Notes: generated by a model not told the origin, from the sequence alone. Counted from the stretch's first letter, positions 24,676 to 36,394 are shown. The stretch: DNA of 64,000 nucleotides from Polynucleobacter sp. Latsch14-2 (GCF_018881925.1 NZ_JACVPL010000002.1:246034-310033), one strand, 5' to 3'. Numbers and translations: made by a program.

Positions 24676-25182
24676 TTATTTTGCTGCTGGCGCCTTAGGC
24701 TCTGGCAATTTACCGCCGGATGCGTTAGCCATAAACACAACTGCGCGAGCCAATTCATAATCACTAATATCTGCTGGATTAGAGCCGCCACGAGCTGGCA
24801 TAGCACCCTTGCCCTTGAGTACGGAGGTCATCAAAGAATCGTAGCCCTTACCAATACGCGGGGCCCATGCGCTTACGTCACCAAATTTTGGCGCGCCTGC
24901 AGCACCGGTAGCATGGCAAGAGGAGCAAACGGCTTTGTAAACCTGTTCTCCAGTTTGAATTTCACGCGGAGCACTTGCATCTTTAAAATTTAATTGCGCT
25001 ACTGGTTTGATCAATTGCTCTGCAGACTTTGCTACATCTCCGGTTCCAGCGCCTTCGCGTTTGCCACTATTTACGTACACCATTAGTAACAAAATAATGA
25101 TCAAGGGTACAAAAAAGCTTGCAAAGACCATGATGATCAATTGCTTTGGGGACTTAATTAGGTTGCCGTGCTCGTTGCTCAT
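24676..25182 (-). CDS. Membrane-anchored cytochrome c5-type protein
   Basis: 168 aa. A single N-terminal transmembrane helix (about residues 16-38) acts as an uncleaved anchor, then a linker and a class I cytochrome c domain with CSSCHATGAAGAPKFGD near residues 87-103 and a likely axial Met in KGKGAMPARGG near residue 128. These proteins relay electrons to terminal oxidases. The C-terminus is Pro/Ala/Lys-rich. It is a single-gene unit bounded by the shared terminator. Confidence 0.92.
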   Translation of the reverse strand: MSNEHGNLIKSPKQLIIMVFASFFVPLIIILLLMVYVNSGKREGAGTGDVAKSAEQLIKPVAQLNFKDASAPREIQTGEQVYKAVCSSCHATGAAGAPKFGDVSAWAPRIGKGYDSLMTSVLKGKGAMPARGGSNPADISDYELARAVVFMANASGGKLPEPKAPAAK

Positions 25183-25287
25183 AGGACTTTTATCATTTGA
25201 CGGGGTTTAGGGGTTACTTTGCGGTGATTATAACGAGAGCTTACATTCTAGGCACTTACAATAGCCAGGTGATTGTTTTTGTTGCTG

Positions 25288-25363
25288 GCGCCCGTAGCTC
25301 AGTGGATAGAGTATTGGCCTCCGAAGCCAAGGGTCGCAGGTTCGATTCCTGCCGGGCGCACCA
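25288..25363 (+). tRNA. tRNA-Arg (CCG anticodon)
   Basis: A 76-nt cloverleaf with encoded CCA; acceptor GCGCCCG/CGGGCGC, anticodon loop CTCCGAA (CCG), T-loop GTTCGATT. It is the only tRNA here outside the rrn/tuf cluster. Confidence 0.97.
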
Positions 25364-25448
25364 CAAGAAACAAAGGGGATTTTGACCTACATCATGCGCC
25401 AAATGATAAAAACAGCTATCATTTGCACCTAAATTATTGATTCTTATC

Positions 25449-26591
25449 GTGTCCAATCATCTAAATCCCACCCTCTCCGAGCCATCTATTTCCAACCCCC
25501 TGGCACCAGATGCGCCGCTCCCCCATCGAAAAATCATTCGCAGCTGGCTCATTCCTATGGCCCAGGGCGAAACCGCTCGCGCACTAGTACTTTTAGCAAT
25601 TGATGCTGCACTATGGATCGGCTGTATTGCTGGCACCGTCTTCATTCAGAGCGTTCTGATTAAAGTTATATTGGGTCTTGTTGCTGGCTTTGTAACGGGG
25701 CGCATTTTTATTCTTGGTCATGATGCCTGCCACCAGAGCTTTACCCCGAATCGTGAGCTCAATAAAGTATTAGGGCGCATTGCCTTCTTACCATCACTAA
25801 CCCCATATAGCCTTTGGGATGTAGGTCATAACGTAGTCCACCATGGCCAAACCAACCTTAAGGGCTTTGATTTTGTCTGGGCTCCGCTATCTAAGGCCGA
25901 ATTTGATGCTTTGCCATCCTGGCGTCGAGGCCTTGAGCGTCTTTACCGCAGTGGCTGGGGGCCAGTTTTCTACTATTTGATTGAAATTTGGTGGCGGCGC
26001 GAGTACTTTCCAAACGCCAAAAACAAACCTGGCGATCGGCCTATCTTCCTTAAAGACAACCTGCTAGTTAGCGCATTTGCGCTGATTTGGATTGGTTGCT
26101 TAGTTGTGGGTGCTTTGGTAACAGATCAATCCATCTGCATTGGCCTACTCACTGGCTTTGCTGTGCCTTTCCTGTTTTGGAATGGCATGATTGGCTTTGT
26201 TGTCTACGTTCACCACACACACCCCTCAGTTTCTTGGTATGACAAGAAATCTGAATGGTTGCGTGCACAGCCCTTTGTATCAACCACCGTACACCTTACT
26301 TTCAGCTGGATTTGGGGCTCTTTAATGCACCACATCATGGAGCATACTGCCCATCACGTAGACATGAGCGTACCCCTGTATCGCCTTAAGGAGGCCCAAA
26401 ATACCCTGGAAACCATCCTTCCAGAGCGTATTTTTGTGCAAAAGTTCTCTTGGGGCTGGTATTTTGATACGGCCCGCAAGTGCAAGCTTTACGACTTTGA
26501 AAACAAGGCTTGGCTAGATTTTGATGGCAATAAAACGGCTGATTCGGTCAGAGTTGTCCTAAGCCCAGCCCCAGCAGGACAAAACGGGTAA
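25449..26591 (+). CDS. Membrane fatty acid desaturase family protein
   Basis: 380 aa from GTG 25449; a TTG 12 nt further upstream is also in frame, and neither has a good Shine-Dalgarno. Di-iron membrane desaturase/hydroxylase with all three histidine boxes: HDACH near residues 91-95, HNVVHH near 127-132 and HTAHH near 299-303. Several hydrophobic segments (about 45-85, 205-255) fit a multi-span inner-membrane enzyme. Substrate is unknown; acyl-lipid desaturation is the default, but the family also includes hydroxylases and ketolases. The promoter is likely in the 85-nt gap after tRNA-Arg. Confidence 0.88.
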   Translation: MSNHLNPTLSEPSISNPLAPDAPLPHRKIIRSWLIPMAQGETARALVLLAIDAALWIGCIAGTVFIQSVLIKVILGLVAGFVTGRIFILGHDACHQSFTPNRELNKVLGRIAFLPSLTPYSLWDVGHNVVHHGQTNLKGFDFVWAPLSKAEFDALPSWRRGLERLYRSGWGPVFYYLIEIWWRREYFPNAKNKPGDRPIFLKDNLLVSAFALIWIGCLVVGALVTDQSICIGLLTGFAVPFLFWNGMIGFVVYVHHTHPSVSWYDKKSEWLRAQPFVSTTVHLTFSWIWGSLMHHIMEHTAHHVDMSVPLYRLKEAQNTLETILPERIFVQKFSWGWYFDTARKCKLYDFENKAWLDFDGNKTADSVRVVLSPAPAGQNG

Positions 26592-26631
26592 AATAGATCT
26601 TCTGTATAGATTTGGCTTACCCGGATTGCCC

Positions 26632-26817
26632 ATGACTACCTCGACTCCAGCTGCTACCCAAGATACTTCCCAGAGCCTCAAATTTTGCTCTTCTTGCAGT
26701 CGCGAAAAGCGCCTAGAAGGTGGCACCTGGATACCAACAAGCAATCGTAAGCAACGCTGGATTTGCGCAAGCTGTCTTTACAACCGCACACATCGTACTG
26801 GCTCAGCCAAAACCTAA
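26632..26817 (+). CDS. Small two-CxxC zinc-ribbon protein, unknown function
   Basis: 61 aa from ATG 26632 (a TTG two codons upstream is in frame). Two CxxC pairs, CSSC at about residues 19-22 and CASC at about 46-49, separated by a basic stretch, form a likely one-zinc ribbon. I do not recognise the family. It starts 40 nt after the desaturase stop and could be in the same transcript or have its own promoter. The ordered Cys pairs and basic composition support a real protein rather than a chance frame. Confidence 0.65.
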   Translation: MTTSTPAATQDTSQSLKFCSSCSREKRLEGGTWIPTSNRKQRWICASCLYNRTHRTGSAKT

Positions 26818-26847
26818 TTTGCGTTTTTTGTAACTTGGTGATTTAGC

Positions 26848-27492
26848 TTAAGCGCCAGCACCAACATAGGGGTTTGTTTGACGCTCTCTACCAAAAGTAG
26901 ACATTGGTCCATGACCAGGCACAAATTGAACATCATTACCAAGCGGCCATAATTTTGTCTTAATTGCAGCAATTAAATCCGCTTGATTGCCGCGAGGAAA
27001 ATCTGTTCTTCCAATGGATCCCGCGAAGAGTACATCACCGACTAAAGCTAAACGATCTTGCTTATTAAAAAATACTACATGGCCCGGAGTGTGGCCAGGG
27101 CAATGCAGAACCTCTAAGTCCACATTGCCAACCTGCACATGATCACCGTCGTTTAGCCAGCGTGTTGGCTCGAATACTTTTGCGTGACCAAAACCAAATC
27201 GCAACGTTTGCTCTGGTAATTGATCAATCCAAAAACGCTCATCAATTTGCGGTCCCTCTATTGGAACATTGAGTTGATCTGCTAAATCCTTCGCTGCAGC
27301 ACAATGATCGAGGTGCCCATGCGTCAGTAAAATTTTCTTTACCGTTCCACCTAGCTGCATTACTCCATCAAGTATCTTTTCTATATCACCCCCAGGATCC
27401 ACAATAGCGGCATCTCCAGTTTCTTGACAAACTAATATAGAACAGTTTTGCTCAAATGGGGTTACGGGAATGATTCTGAATTTAATTGGCAT
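26848..27492 (-). CDS. Metallo-beta-lactamase fold hydrolase (glyoxalase II-like)
   Basis: 214 aa. The metal-binding motif THGHLDHCAAA is near residues 56-66, with later ligands in HCPGHTPGHV (near 110-119), VGDVLF and VPGHGPMS (near 194-201). This is the short YcbL-like type within the hydroxyacylglutathione hydrolase group, lacking the C-terminal substrate domain of classical GloB. A thioester hydrolase role is inferred. It diverges from gcvH with a 73-nt gap. Confidence 0.9.
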   Translation of the reverse strand: MPIKFRIIPVTPFEQNCSILVCQETGDAAIVDPGGDIEKILDGVMQLGGTVKKILLTHGHLDHCAAAKDLADQLNVPIEGPQIDERFWIDQLPEQTLRFGFGHAKVFEPTRWLNDGDHVQVGNVDLEVLHCPGHTPGHVVFFNKQDRLALVGDVLFAGSIGRTDFPRGNQADLIAAIKTKLWPLGNDVQFVPGHGPMSTFGRERQTNPYVGAGA

Positions 27493-27565
27493 ATGGGCAC
27501 AGAGCTTACATTGATAACGGCCCAGTTTATTGCACTACAGATAGAATATCTCCAAAGGACGAAAT

Positions 27566-27958
27566 ATGAACTCTCAAGACACATTTAAATTTGCGCTAAC
27601 CCACGAATGGGCAGACTGTGAAGCTGACGGCCTCATCTGGGTTGGAATTAGCAATCATGCTCAAGAAGCGCTGGGAGATGTGATGTTCTTCCAGGCGCCC
27701 AAGATTGGGCAACAAGTTCAGCAGGGCGAAGCAATTGCTGTTATTGAGTCAGTTAAAGCTGCGAGCGATATACATGCGCCCGTGAGTGGTGAGGTTGTGG
27801 CATTAAATGAAGTGGTCGACGCTAGTCCAGAGCTCGTCAATGAAAAGCCCTATGCTATTTGGCTCTTCAAAATAAAACCTCTATCAGACGCAGACTTAAC
27901 ATCTGAACTAGAAAAGCTCATGGACTTAGATCAATACAACTCTTCTGCGGGCGCCTAA
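27566..27958 (+). CDS. gcvH: Glycine cleavage system H protein
   Basis: 130 aa, the family length. It carries the lipoyl arm that shuttles aminomethyl between the P, T and L proteins of glycine cleavage. The lipoylated lysine is Lys64 in AVIESVKAASDI. The start has a good AAAGGAC Shine-Dalgarno 6 nt upstream. No gcvT or gcvP is adjacent: the neighbours are an MBL hydrolase and priA. Orphan GcvH can also act in lipoic acid transfer; which role applies here is open. Confidence 0.95.
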   Translation: MNSQDTFKFALTHEWADCEADGLIWVGISNHAQEALGDVMFFQAPKIGQQVQQGEAIAVIESVKAASDIHAPVSGEVVALNEVVDASPELVNEKPYAIWLFKIKPLSDADLTSELEKLMDLDQYNSSAGA

Positions 27959-27962
27959 TCTA

Positions 27963-30098
27963 TTAGATTGCGATTGGGTCGCGCTCGATTAACCAGCGGA
28001 TGCGTGATGTTTTACTAATACGCCCCTGAGAATTGCTCCGTAAATCCTCATCAATTGCTTCAAGCGCTTCTTGTAACAACTTGCGGCTCTCAGACTCAAT
28101 GACCACTTGTGCGCGCTCTGATCCCGCCACCCGCATTACGGCTTTTGGCACCGGGTCATATATTCGCAACTCCTTACTATGCAACCCTTTATTTTTTAGG
28201 CGCCCCTTAAGACCGCTCAAAAACTGAATAGCCTTATCCAAAGTTTTTCCTTCTGCATGAATTAGGCCTTGATAAGAGTAGGGCGGTAATTGTGCTTCTT
28301 CTCGCTCTCGTGCGATATGCGACAAAAATCCGTCGACGTCGTGCCTCAATAGGTATTGATAGACTGCTGCTTCGGGGTGCTGCGTTTCAATATAGATATT
28401 CCCACCCGCCTGTCCTTCTATACCAGATCTTCCGGCACGCCCTGCAACCTGCACCAGTTGCGCAAATAATCTTTCTGCCGCCCTGAAATCAGGTGAATAT
28501 AGCCTGCTGTCAGCGTCCAGTACCGCAACTAAACCAATATTTTGATAATCGTGTCCTTTAGCAATCATTTGGGTGCCAACAACGATATCTACTTTTCCGT
28601 CGTGTATTTCTTGAAAAAGTATTTCTGCGCCTTTGCTTTTTCTGCTCGAGTCTGTGTCAACACGAAGTACTCTTGCGTTTGGCCACATCTCTCCTATGGC
28701 GTCCTCCAGTTTCTGGGTTCCCTGTCCCAAAGTTTTAAGATCGGCATTGCCGCAATCCGGACAAAAGGCAGGGATCTGCTTTACTAGGCCACAATGATGA
28801 CAATTCAATACCGACTTTGTTCCCAATGCACCTGCTTTATGCACTACTGTGTGTGATGAGCACTCGGTGCAGACTGACATCCAAGCACATGCATTACAAC
28901 TGAGAACGGGGGCATAGCCCCTGCGATTAATTAAGATCAAACTTTGTTTGCCCTCTTCTAAATTCTTACTAATCGCATGAGCCAAAGTTTTAGTAATCAA
29001 GCTCTTTGTCTTTGGACTATTTTGGTCTCCGGGACTAAATTGGTTCTGAGGGTCTCGTGAATTGACTAGGTGCACCTTGGGCAAAAGAGCGCCCTGCGCT
29101 CGCTGATCTAGACGCATGTATTCATAACGACCAGCCTTAGCTGCAATCCAGGTTTCTAATGAGGGTGTTGCTGATGAAAGCAAAATCGGAATTTTTTGGT
29201 CGTGTGCGCGCCAGATGGCCAAATCTCTTGCCGAGTACCTAGTACCCTCTTGTTGCTTATACGAGGGGTCGTGCTCCTCATCAACTACGATTGCACGTAA
29301 ATTTGGTATTGAAGTTAACGCAGCCAAGCGTGTTCCCAAAATAATTCGCGCCTTACCTGTCATAGCTTCATGCCACGCAATGCCTCTTTGTTTCTCTGTC
29401 ACCCCACTGTGAAGCACTGCCAAGTTTTCTTCTGGAAAATATGCTCGCACTCGTCGTTCTAATTGTGGCGTTAGATTAATTTCAGGTACCAACAGTAAAA
29501 CTTGTGCTGCTTCGTCCTTCAAAATACTAGCAAGCCAATTTAAAAAGACCGCTGTCTTACCGCTGCCAGTTTGCCCATGCAACAAGATTGCGCGGAAGTT
29601 GTTACCTGTTTTGCTTGGGTTTCCCATTAAAGCTTGCAGTGCTTCTGCTTGCTCCTGATTCAACTGATCAATGCTGATGTAACCCTCAACCAGTTTCGGA
29701 CTTTTTTCTTTATTTCGTTTCTTCTCGGCGCTCTGTATTTTTTTTGGGATTTTGTCCCAGTCTTCAGACTTGCGCCACATCTTTGGAATGCTAGGCATGA
29801 TAGTTTCACCAAGCGTGTGTACGTAATACTGGCTTGCAAAATTCATTAATTTCAACAGTCCGCCATCTAATGGGGGAAGGGGGGCTATTTTTTCAACTAG
29901 TTTTAATTTATCAAATTCATATTCAGAGTGAGCACTCACATTTGTAACGATACCCACCTCTTTAGATCTTCCAAATGGAATTTCAACAATATGCCCAATC
30001 TGCGGCAAACTACCCAACTTAGCAAGATCCCACAGATAGTCAAAGCCCTGGACTAAGGGCTTATCAACAACTATTTGGACAACTATCGGGGCTGTCAT
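27963..30098 (-). CDS. priA: Primosomal replication protein N' / helicase PriA
   Basis: 3'-5' DNA helicase that restarts collapsed replication forks by loading the primosome. 711 aa, near the E. coli length of 732. Walker A is GQTGSGKTAVF (near residue 176), Walker B is DEEHDPSY, followed by a cysteine-rich zinc-binding region (CNACAWMSVCTEC, CHHCG, CPDCG near residues 400-450) and motif VI QVAGRAGR. It converges on gcvH with a 4-nt gap. Upstream, two DnaA-box sequences lie within 50 nt of the start, suggesting DnaA control. Confidence 0.97.
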   Translation of the reverse strand: MTAPIVVQIVVDKPLVQGFDYLWDLAKLGSLPQIGHIVEIPFGRSKEVGIVTNVSAHSEYEFDKLKLVEKIAPLPPLDGGLLKLMNFASQYYVHTLGETIMPSIPKMWRKSEDWDKIPKKIQSAEKKRNKEKSPKLVEGYISIDQLNQEQAEALQALMGNPSKTGNNFRAILLHGQTGSGKTAVFLNWLASILKDEAAQVLLLVPEINLTPQLERRVRAYFPEENLAVLHSGVTEKQRGIAWHEAMTGKARIILGTRLAALTSIPNLRAIVVDEEHDPSYKQQEGTRYSARDLAIWRAHDQKIPILLSSATPSLETWIAAKAGRYEYMRLDQRAQGALLPKVHLVNSRDPQNQFSPGDQNSPKTKSLITKTLAHAISKNLEEGKQSLILINRRGYAPVLSCNACAWMSVCTECSSHTVVHKAGALGTKSVLNCHHCGLVKQIPAFCPDCGNADLKTLGQGTQKLEDAIGEMWPNARVLRVDTDSSRKSKGAEILFQEIHDGKVDIVVGTQMIAKGHDYQNIGLVAVLDADSRLYSPDFRAAERLFAQLVQVAGRAGRSGIEGQAGGNIYIETQHPEAAVYQYLLRHDVDGFLSHIAREREEAQLPPYSYQGLIHAEGKTLDKAIQFLSGLKGRLKNKGLHSKELRIYDPVPKAVMRVAGSERAQVVIESESRKLLQEALEAIDEDLRSNSQGRISKTSRIRWLIERDPIAI

Positions 30099-30124
30099 GA
30101 TTTACGTCAATTTTCTTATGGGCC

Positions 30125-30145
30125 TGTGGATAAGTCTGTGGATAT
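30125..30145 (-). promoter_or_regulatory. Pair of DnaA boxes upstream of priA
   Basis: TGTGGATAA at 30125-30133 is a perfect DnaA box (TTATCCACA on the minus strand), followed 3 nt later by TGTGGATAT at 30137-30145, one mismatch. They lie 27-47 nt upstream of the priA start. The rest of the 263-nt gap to hemE (30099-30361) is AT-rich; no other gene is seen. Confidence 0.6.
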
Positions 30146-30361
30146 CATCTGATAATTCTAGTTTCTAAGTTAATTTACCGACACCCAATAAGCGCACGGC
30201 TTTAAAAAATTATGTATAAAAACCAATAAAATCAATATCTTAAAATCTTTTGTAGAAGTTAAGGATGACTTTTGTTCGCAATCTCACTGAATTTAGTCTT
30301 ATACCCAAAACTGTGCATAACTTTTGCGATGATTTATGACTAAGTTAGCAATTACTTTGAT

Positions 30362-31474
30362 TTATTGCTTTAATCTAAGCGCGCGAGAACTGTTTATAAC
30401 CGACTCTGCCAAGGCGCTAACACTGTCGGGTGGCGTGAACTGAGATATCCCATGGCCCAAGTTGAAGATATGCCCATCAAGCGGATGGAGACCTGCTTTT
30501 AGGGCAGGCGCCTGAGCAAGATCCTCAAGTATGGCGCTTGCTGCTTTGGCAATCTGCTTTGGCTCAGAAAACAAAATAAGAGGGTCAAGATTGCCCTGTA
30601 GGGACAAAGGCTTATTAATCTCTAATAACTGCTTTCTAGCACGACTTAAGGACATCGTCCAATCGAGCGCAATGACATCGGCGCCAACTTGAGCCATATC
30701 ATTGAGCCAAATTGCTCCGCCCTTAGTGAACATAATGACGGGGATTTTTTGACCCTCGTACTCGCGGGGCAACAGTGCAATCACTTTTTGCATGGCTGCC
30801 AAAGACATTCTTTGATACCACCCATCTGGAAGTAAGCCGCCCCAAGTGTCAAAAATCATGAGCGCTTGTGCGCCCGCCTTTACTTGCTCCGTCAAATAGC
30901 TCGCCACTGATTCAATATTGATATCTAAAATATGTTGCAATAAGTCTGGCCGGGTAAACATCATTGTTTTAGCATGACGAAAGTCGTCAGAGCCCGACCC
31001 ATCAATCATGTAACAAGCTAATGTCCAAGGACTACCCGAGAAACCAATCAATGGAACGCGTTGCTTGCCATCCTGAATAAGCGCCTTACGTATTTCTGTA
31101 ACGGCATCAAAAACATATTGCAATTGCCCCATATCGGCAACATGTAATTTTTTTACAGCCTCTTCTGTGCGCAATGGATTTTCAAAGCTAGGGCCTTCGC
31201 CAGCAGTAAATTTTAGACCCAAGCCCATTGCATCTGGAATGGTCAAAATATCTGAAAATAGAATTGCTGCATCCAATGGATAACGATCTAAAGGTTGCAA
31301 GGTTACTTCGGTTGCATAAGCAGGGTTTTTTGCAAGCCCGAGGAAGCTTCCGGCCCTAGCGCGGGTGGCGTTATATTCGGGGAGATAGCGCCCAGCTTGG
31401 CGCATGAGCCAAAGCGGTGTTTGATCAACCGCTTCGCCCAAGCAGGCTTTTAAAAACCGATCATTTAACAGCAA
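30362..31474 (-). CDS. hemE: Uroporphyrinogen decarboxylase
   Basis: Decarboxylates the four acetate side chains of uroporphyrinogen III to give coproporphyrinogen III in haem synthesis. 370 aa, slightly longer than the typical 355. The substrate-binding segment [15 protein letters not shown] is at residues 20-34, and IMFDTWGG and FTKGG are in the core. It lies 15 nt downstream of atpC and so may be cotranscribed with the ATP synthase operon. Confidence 0.97.
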   Translation of the reverse strand: MLLNDRFLKACLGEAVDQTPLWLMRQAGRYLPEYNATRARAGSFLGLAKNPAYATEVTLQPLDRYPLDAAILFSDILTIPDAMGLGLKFTAGEGPSFENPLRTEEAVKKLHVADMGQLQYVFDAVTEIRKALIQDGKQRVPLIGFSGSPWTLACYMIDGSGSDDFRHAKTMMFTRPDLLQHILDINIESVASYLTEQVKAGAQALMIFDTWGGLLPDGWYQRMSLAAMQKVIALLPREYEGQKIPVIMFTKGGAIWLNDMAQVGADVIALDWTMSLSRARKQLLEINKPLSLQGNLDPLILFSEPKQIAKAASAILEDLAQAPALKAGLHPLDGHIFNLGHGISQFTPPDSVSALAESVINSSRALRLKQ

Positions 31475-31489
31475 GGAGATGGCCGGCTT

Positions 31490-31906
31490 TTACTTTTTAC
31501 GACGGAAACGAGCAATCGCAGCCAATTGCGCTGCAGCCATTGCAAACTCAGACTGGGCCAAAGCCAAATCAAAATCAGTTCCACGGTTTTGCATTGCTTC
31601 TTCGGCACGCTTCTTAGCTTCAATTGCTTTAGCCTCATCCAAATCATGGCCACGAATAGCGGTGTCTGCTAAAACCGTGACGTGATCTGGCTGAACCTCT
31701 AAATAGCCACCAGCAACAAATACAAACTCTTCATCGCCGTCCGCTTTTTCAATGCGAACTGAGCCTGGACGAATGCGTGTAATTAAAGGTGTGTGACCGC
31801 GCAAAATGCCGAGCTCGCCACTTTCACCAGGAAGCGCAACAAACTTAGCTTCGCCACTAAAAATGGATTTCTCAGCACTGACTACATCGACGCGTATGGT
31901 TGACAT
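31490..31906 (-). CDS. atpC: ATP synthase epsilon subunit
   Basis: Central-stalk subunit that couples rotation and inhibits ATP hydrolysis. 138 aa, the usual length. The N-terminal beta-sandwich ([14 protein letters not shown] near residues 30-43) and C-terminal helical hairpin ([16 protein letters not shown]) are both present. Last subunit gene of the atp operon, 21 nt after atpD. Confidence 0.97.
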   Translation of the reverse strand: MSTIRVDVVSAEKSIFSGEAKFVALPGESGELGILRGHTPLITRIRPGSVRIEKADGDEEFVFVAGGYLEVQPDHVTVLADTAIRGHDLDEAKAIEAKKRAEEAMQNRGTDFDLALAQSEFAMAAAQLAAIARFRRKK

Positions 31907-31927
31907 AATTTCCCTAGATGAATTCGA

Positions 31928-33343
<1,416 letters not shown>

Positions 33344-33383
33344 TTAATTCCTGAATTCTTTCGTATGCCTAAACGCTGGCCGC

Positions 33384-34253
33384 TTAAACAGCAGCTGCTC
33401 CGCCAACAATCTCCGACAACTCTTTGGTAATAGCAGCTTGTCGTGTTTTGTTGTAATCCAATTGCAATTCGCCGATCACGTTCTTTGCGTTATCTGATGC
33501 GGCCTTCATTGAGACCATGCGTGCAGATTGCTCAGATGCCATATTTTCAGCAACAGCTTGATAAATCATTGCCTCGACATAACGCTTAAGTAAGCCATTC
33601 AAAATGGACTCAGCATCAGGTTCGTATATGTAATCCCAAGAATTGCCAACCTTCTCTTCTGGGGTTAATGCCGCTGGCTCCAGAGGTAAAAGTTTTTCTA
33701 AAATTGGCTCTTGTTTCATTGCGTTCACAAAACGGGTGTACGCCAAATAAACAGCATCAATTTCGCCACGCTCAAACGCTTCTAATTGAGCAACGATCGC
33801 ACCAATCAAAACATCCATATGGGGGGTATCCCCAATATGGGTCGTTTGAGAAATTAACTTTGCTTTCGAGCGGTTCAAAAATTGCAGTCCTTTTGATCCA
33901 ATTGCGGTATAGGCAATCTCAATATTTTTTTCTTGCAGATCGCGCACCTGGTTCGCAACTAAACGCAAGATATTGGTGTTTAAACCACCGCACAATCCTT
34001 TATCTGTTGTAACAACAATTGTTCCGACCTTCTTCACCTCTCGAGTTGCCATATAAGCAGGGCGGAACTCAGGATTTGCTTTTGAAAGGTTAGAAACAAT
34101 CTCGCGAATTTTTTCAGCATAGGGGCGCGCATTGCGCATGCGCTCCTGGGCGCGACGCATCTTGGATGCGGCGACCATTTCCATTGCCTTTGTGATCTTG
34201 CGCGTATTTTGTACGCTCTTGATCTTTGATCGTATCTCTTTTGTGCTTGCCAT
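33384..34253 (-). CDS. atpG: ATP synthase gamma subunit
   Basis: Rotor shaft of F1. 289 aa. The N-terminal helix [20 protein letters not shown] and the C-terminal [21 protein letters not shown] form the conserved coiled coil; the C-terminus ends [12 protein letters not shown], as in related bacteria. It follows atpA by 17 nt. Confidence 0.98.
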   Translation of the reverse strand: MASTKEIRSKIKSVQNTRKITKAMEMVAASKMRRAQERMRNARPYAEKIREIVSNLSKANPEFRPAYMATREVKKVGTIVVTTDKGLCGGLNTNILRLVANQVRDLQEKNIEIAYTAIGSKGLQFLNRSKAKLISQTTHIGDTPHMDVLIGAIVAQLEAFERGEIDAVYLAYTRFVNAMKQEPILEKLLPLEPAALTPEEKVGNSWDYIYEPDAESILNGLLKRYVEAMIYQAVAENMASEQSARMVSMKAASDNAKNVIGELQLDYNKTRQAAITKELSEIVGGAAAV

Positions 34254-34270
34254 GATTTATGCGAGCCCTC

Positions 34271-35812
34271 TTAGAAAGAGGCTGAGCGCTTGTAATCCTC
34301 AATTGCAGCACGCAAAGCAGCCTCGTCATCCTTGCTTAAATCTTTGGTGTCTTCAATGCGCGCGACTAAGTCAGCATATTTAGATTTCAGATGATCTTGC
34401 AAACCTTTTTCGAAGGCCAATACGTTCTTCACTTCGAGGTCATCAAAGAAGCCATTGTTAACCGCATAGAGTGAAGCGGCCATTTCCCAAACCTGAAGTG
34501 GCTTGTACTGGGCTTGCTTACACAATTCAGTAACGCGACGACCGCGCTCTAACTGCTTACGAGTAGCCTCATCAAGGTCGGATGCAAACTGTGCAAATGC
34601 TGCTAATTCACGATATTGCGCTAAGTCGGTACGAATACCGCCAGACAATTTCTTAATCACTTTAGTTTGTGCAGCACCACCAACGCGGGAAACAGAAATA
34701 CCAGCGTTAATTGCAGGGCGAACACCAGCGTTGAACAAGTCAGTTTCCAAGAAGATCTGACCGTCTGTAATCGAAATCACATTGGTTGGCACGAATGCAG
34801 AAACGTCACCAGCTTGAGTTTCAATAATAGGCAATGCAGTCAATGAGCCTGTCTTACCTTTTACAGAACCGTTTGTAAATTTTTCTACGTATTCAGCATT
34901 TACACGAGCAGCGCGCTCGAGCAAGCGTGAGTGGAGATAGAACACGTCGCCAGGGTAAGCTTCGCGGCCTGGCGGGCGACGCAAGAGCAATGAAATCTGA
35001 CGGTATGCAACAGCTTGTTTTGTTAAATCGTCATAAACAATCAATGCGTCTTCACCGCGATCACGGAAGTATTCACCCATGGTGCAACCTGCGTATGCAG
35101 AGAGGTATTGCATGGCTGCAGACTCAGATGCACTAGCCGCAACAACAATGGTGTAATCCATCGCACCGTTTTCTGTGAGCTTGCGAACAACGTTTGCAAT
35201 CGTGGAGGCTTTTTGACCAATCGCAACGTAAACGCAATAAACGCCTTTGCCTTTTTGGTTGATGATCGCATCAACTGCTACAGCTGTTTTACCGGTTTGG
35301 CGATCGCCAATGATCAACTCGCGTTGACCGCGACCGATAGGAACCATTGCATCAATCGCTTTTAACCCAGTTTGAACTGGTTGGCTAACAGACTGACGTG
35401 CAATAACGCCTGGCGCAACTTTTTCAATAAAGTCGGTTAATTTCGCGTTTACTGGACCTTTGCCATCAATTGGCTGACCCAATGCATTCACAACACGGCC
35501 GAGCAACTCTGGGCCAACTGGAACCTCCAAAATGCGACCCGTACATTTCACTGGATCGCCTTCTTTAATATGGGTGTACTCACCCAAAACCACAGAACCA
35601 ACTGAATCACGCTCAAGGTTCAATGCAAGGCCGATGGTGTTGCCAGGAAATTCCAACATTTCCCCTTGCATCACACCAGACAAGCCATGAACGCGGCAAA
35701 TACCGTCGGTCACTGAAATAACAGTGCCTTCATTACGACTTTGGGTATCAACACCCATTTCGCTAATTCGGCTTTTGATCAGCTCGCTGATCTCGGAAGG
35801 GTTGAGTTGCAT
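34271..35812 (-). CDS. atpA: ATP synthase alpha subunit
   Basis: Regulatory nucleotide-binding subunit of F1. 513 aa, the standard length. Walker [14 protein letters not shown] is near residues 169-181, and [16 protein letters not shown] with the conserved Arg-containing SRVGG near residue 370 is present. It lies between atpH (44 nt upstream) and atpG. Confidence 0.98.
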   Translation of the reverse strand: MQLNPSEISELIKSRISEMGVDTQSRNEGTVISVTDGICRVHGLSGVMQGEMLEFPGNTIGLALNLERDSVGSVVLGEYTHIKEGDPVKCTGRILEVPVGPELLGRVVNALGQPIDGKGPVNAKLTDFIEKVAPGVIARQSVSQPVQTGLKAIDAMVPIGRGQRELIIGDRQTGKTAVAVDAIINQKGKGVYCVYVAIGQKASTIANVVRKLTENGAMDYTIVVAASASESAAMQYLSAYAGCTMGEYFRDRGEDALIVYDDLTKQAVAYRQISLLLRRPPGREAYPGDVFYLHSRLLERAARVNAEYVEKFTNGSVKGKTGSLTALPIIETQAGDVSAFVPTNVISITDGQIFLETDLFNAGVRPAINAGISVSRVGGAAQTKVIKKLSGGIRTDLAQYRELAAFAQFASDLDEATRKQLERGRRVTELCKQAQYKPLQVWEMAASLYAVNNGFFDDLEVKNVLAFEKGLQDHLKSKYADLVARIEDTKDLSKDDEAALRAAIEDYKRSASF

Positions 35813-35856
35813 TACTTACTCCTGGGTCTTATTTCGTATGTTCTTAATGGGATAAC

Positions 35857-36393
35857 TTATGCGCCAAGACTTACTTGCATTTGAGCCAACTGTGCCTTAA
35901 CTGAACTATCCAACACTTCATCGCCAACCTGAATGCGTACTCCGCCAATCAATGTTGGGTCAACTTGAATAGTTGGGCGCAATTCTTTACCCCCAAAACG
36001 CTTCTTCAAACTTGACAACAAATCATTTAATGCACTTCCCTCGAGAGGAAATGCGCTTGTAATCATTACTTCTGCAGCGCCTTCACTTCTGTTCTTCATT
36101 GCCTCAAATTGACGAGCAATTTCAGGAACGGCAGCCAAGCGATGGTTTTGATTCACAAGGCTCAAAAAGCTGGAGATCTTGCCATCCAGCTTTGTTTTCA
36201 CCATGCCAGAAAGAAGTTTCGTCAAATCATCCGCGGATACTTTTGGGTTATTTGACAAAACAGCAATCTCTGGCTGCTCGGCAAGCTGCGCCAACTCGCT
36301 TAGCTGGTCAAGAGCAGTAGCAAGTTCAGCCGGCTTGGCGCTTTGAAAAAGCGCTTCAGCGTAAGGGCGGGCAATCGTGGCTAACTCAGCCAT
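35857..36393 (-). CDS. atpH: ATP synthase delta subunit
   Basis: Peripheral-stalk subunit linking F1 to the b dimer. 178 aa. It starts MAELATIARPYAEALFQSA, the OSCP/delta signature, and ends with the GGVRIQVGDEVLDSSVKAQL motif near residues 148-168. The start is 1 nt after the atpF stop, which indicates translational coupling. Confidence 0.97.
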   Translation of the reverse strand: MAELATIARPYAEALFQSAKPAELATALDQLSELAQLAEQPEIAVLSNNPKVSADDLTKLLSGMVKTKLDGKISSFLSLVNQNHRLAAVPEIARQFEAMKNRSEGAAEVMITSAFPLEGSALNDLLSSLKKRFGGKELRPTIQVDPTLIGGVRIQVGDEVLDSSVKAQLAQMQVSLGA

Positions 36394-36394
36394 A

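Noticed and set aside
27493..27565. Possible glycine riboswitch upstream of gcvH
   Set aside because: The gap to the divergent gene is only 73 nt, too short for a tandem glycine aptamer, and no aptamer core is visible.
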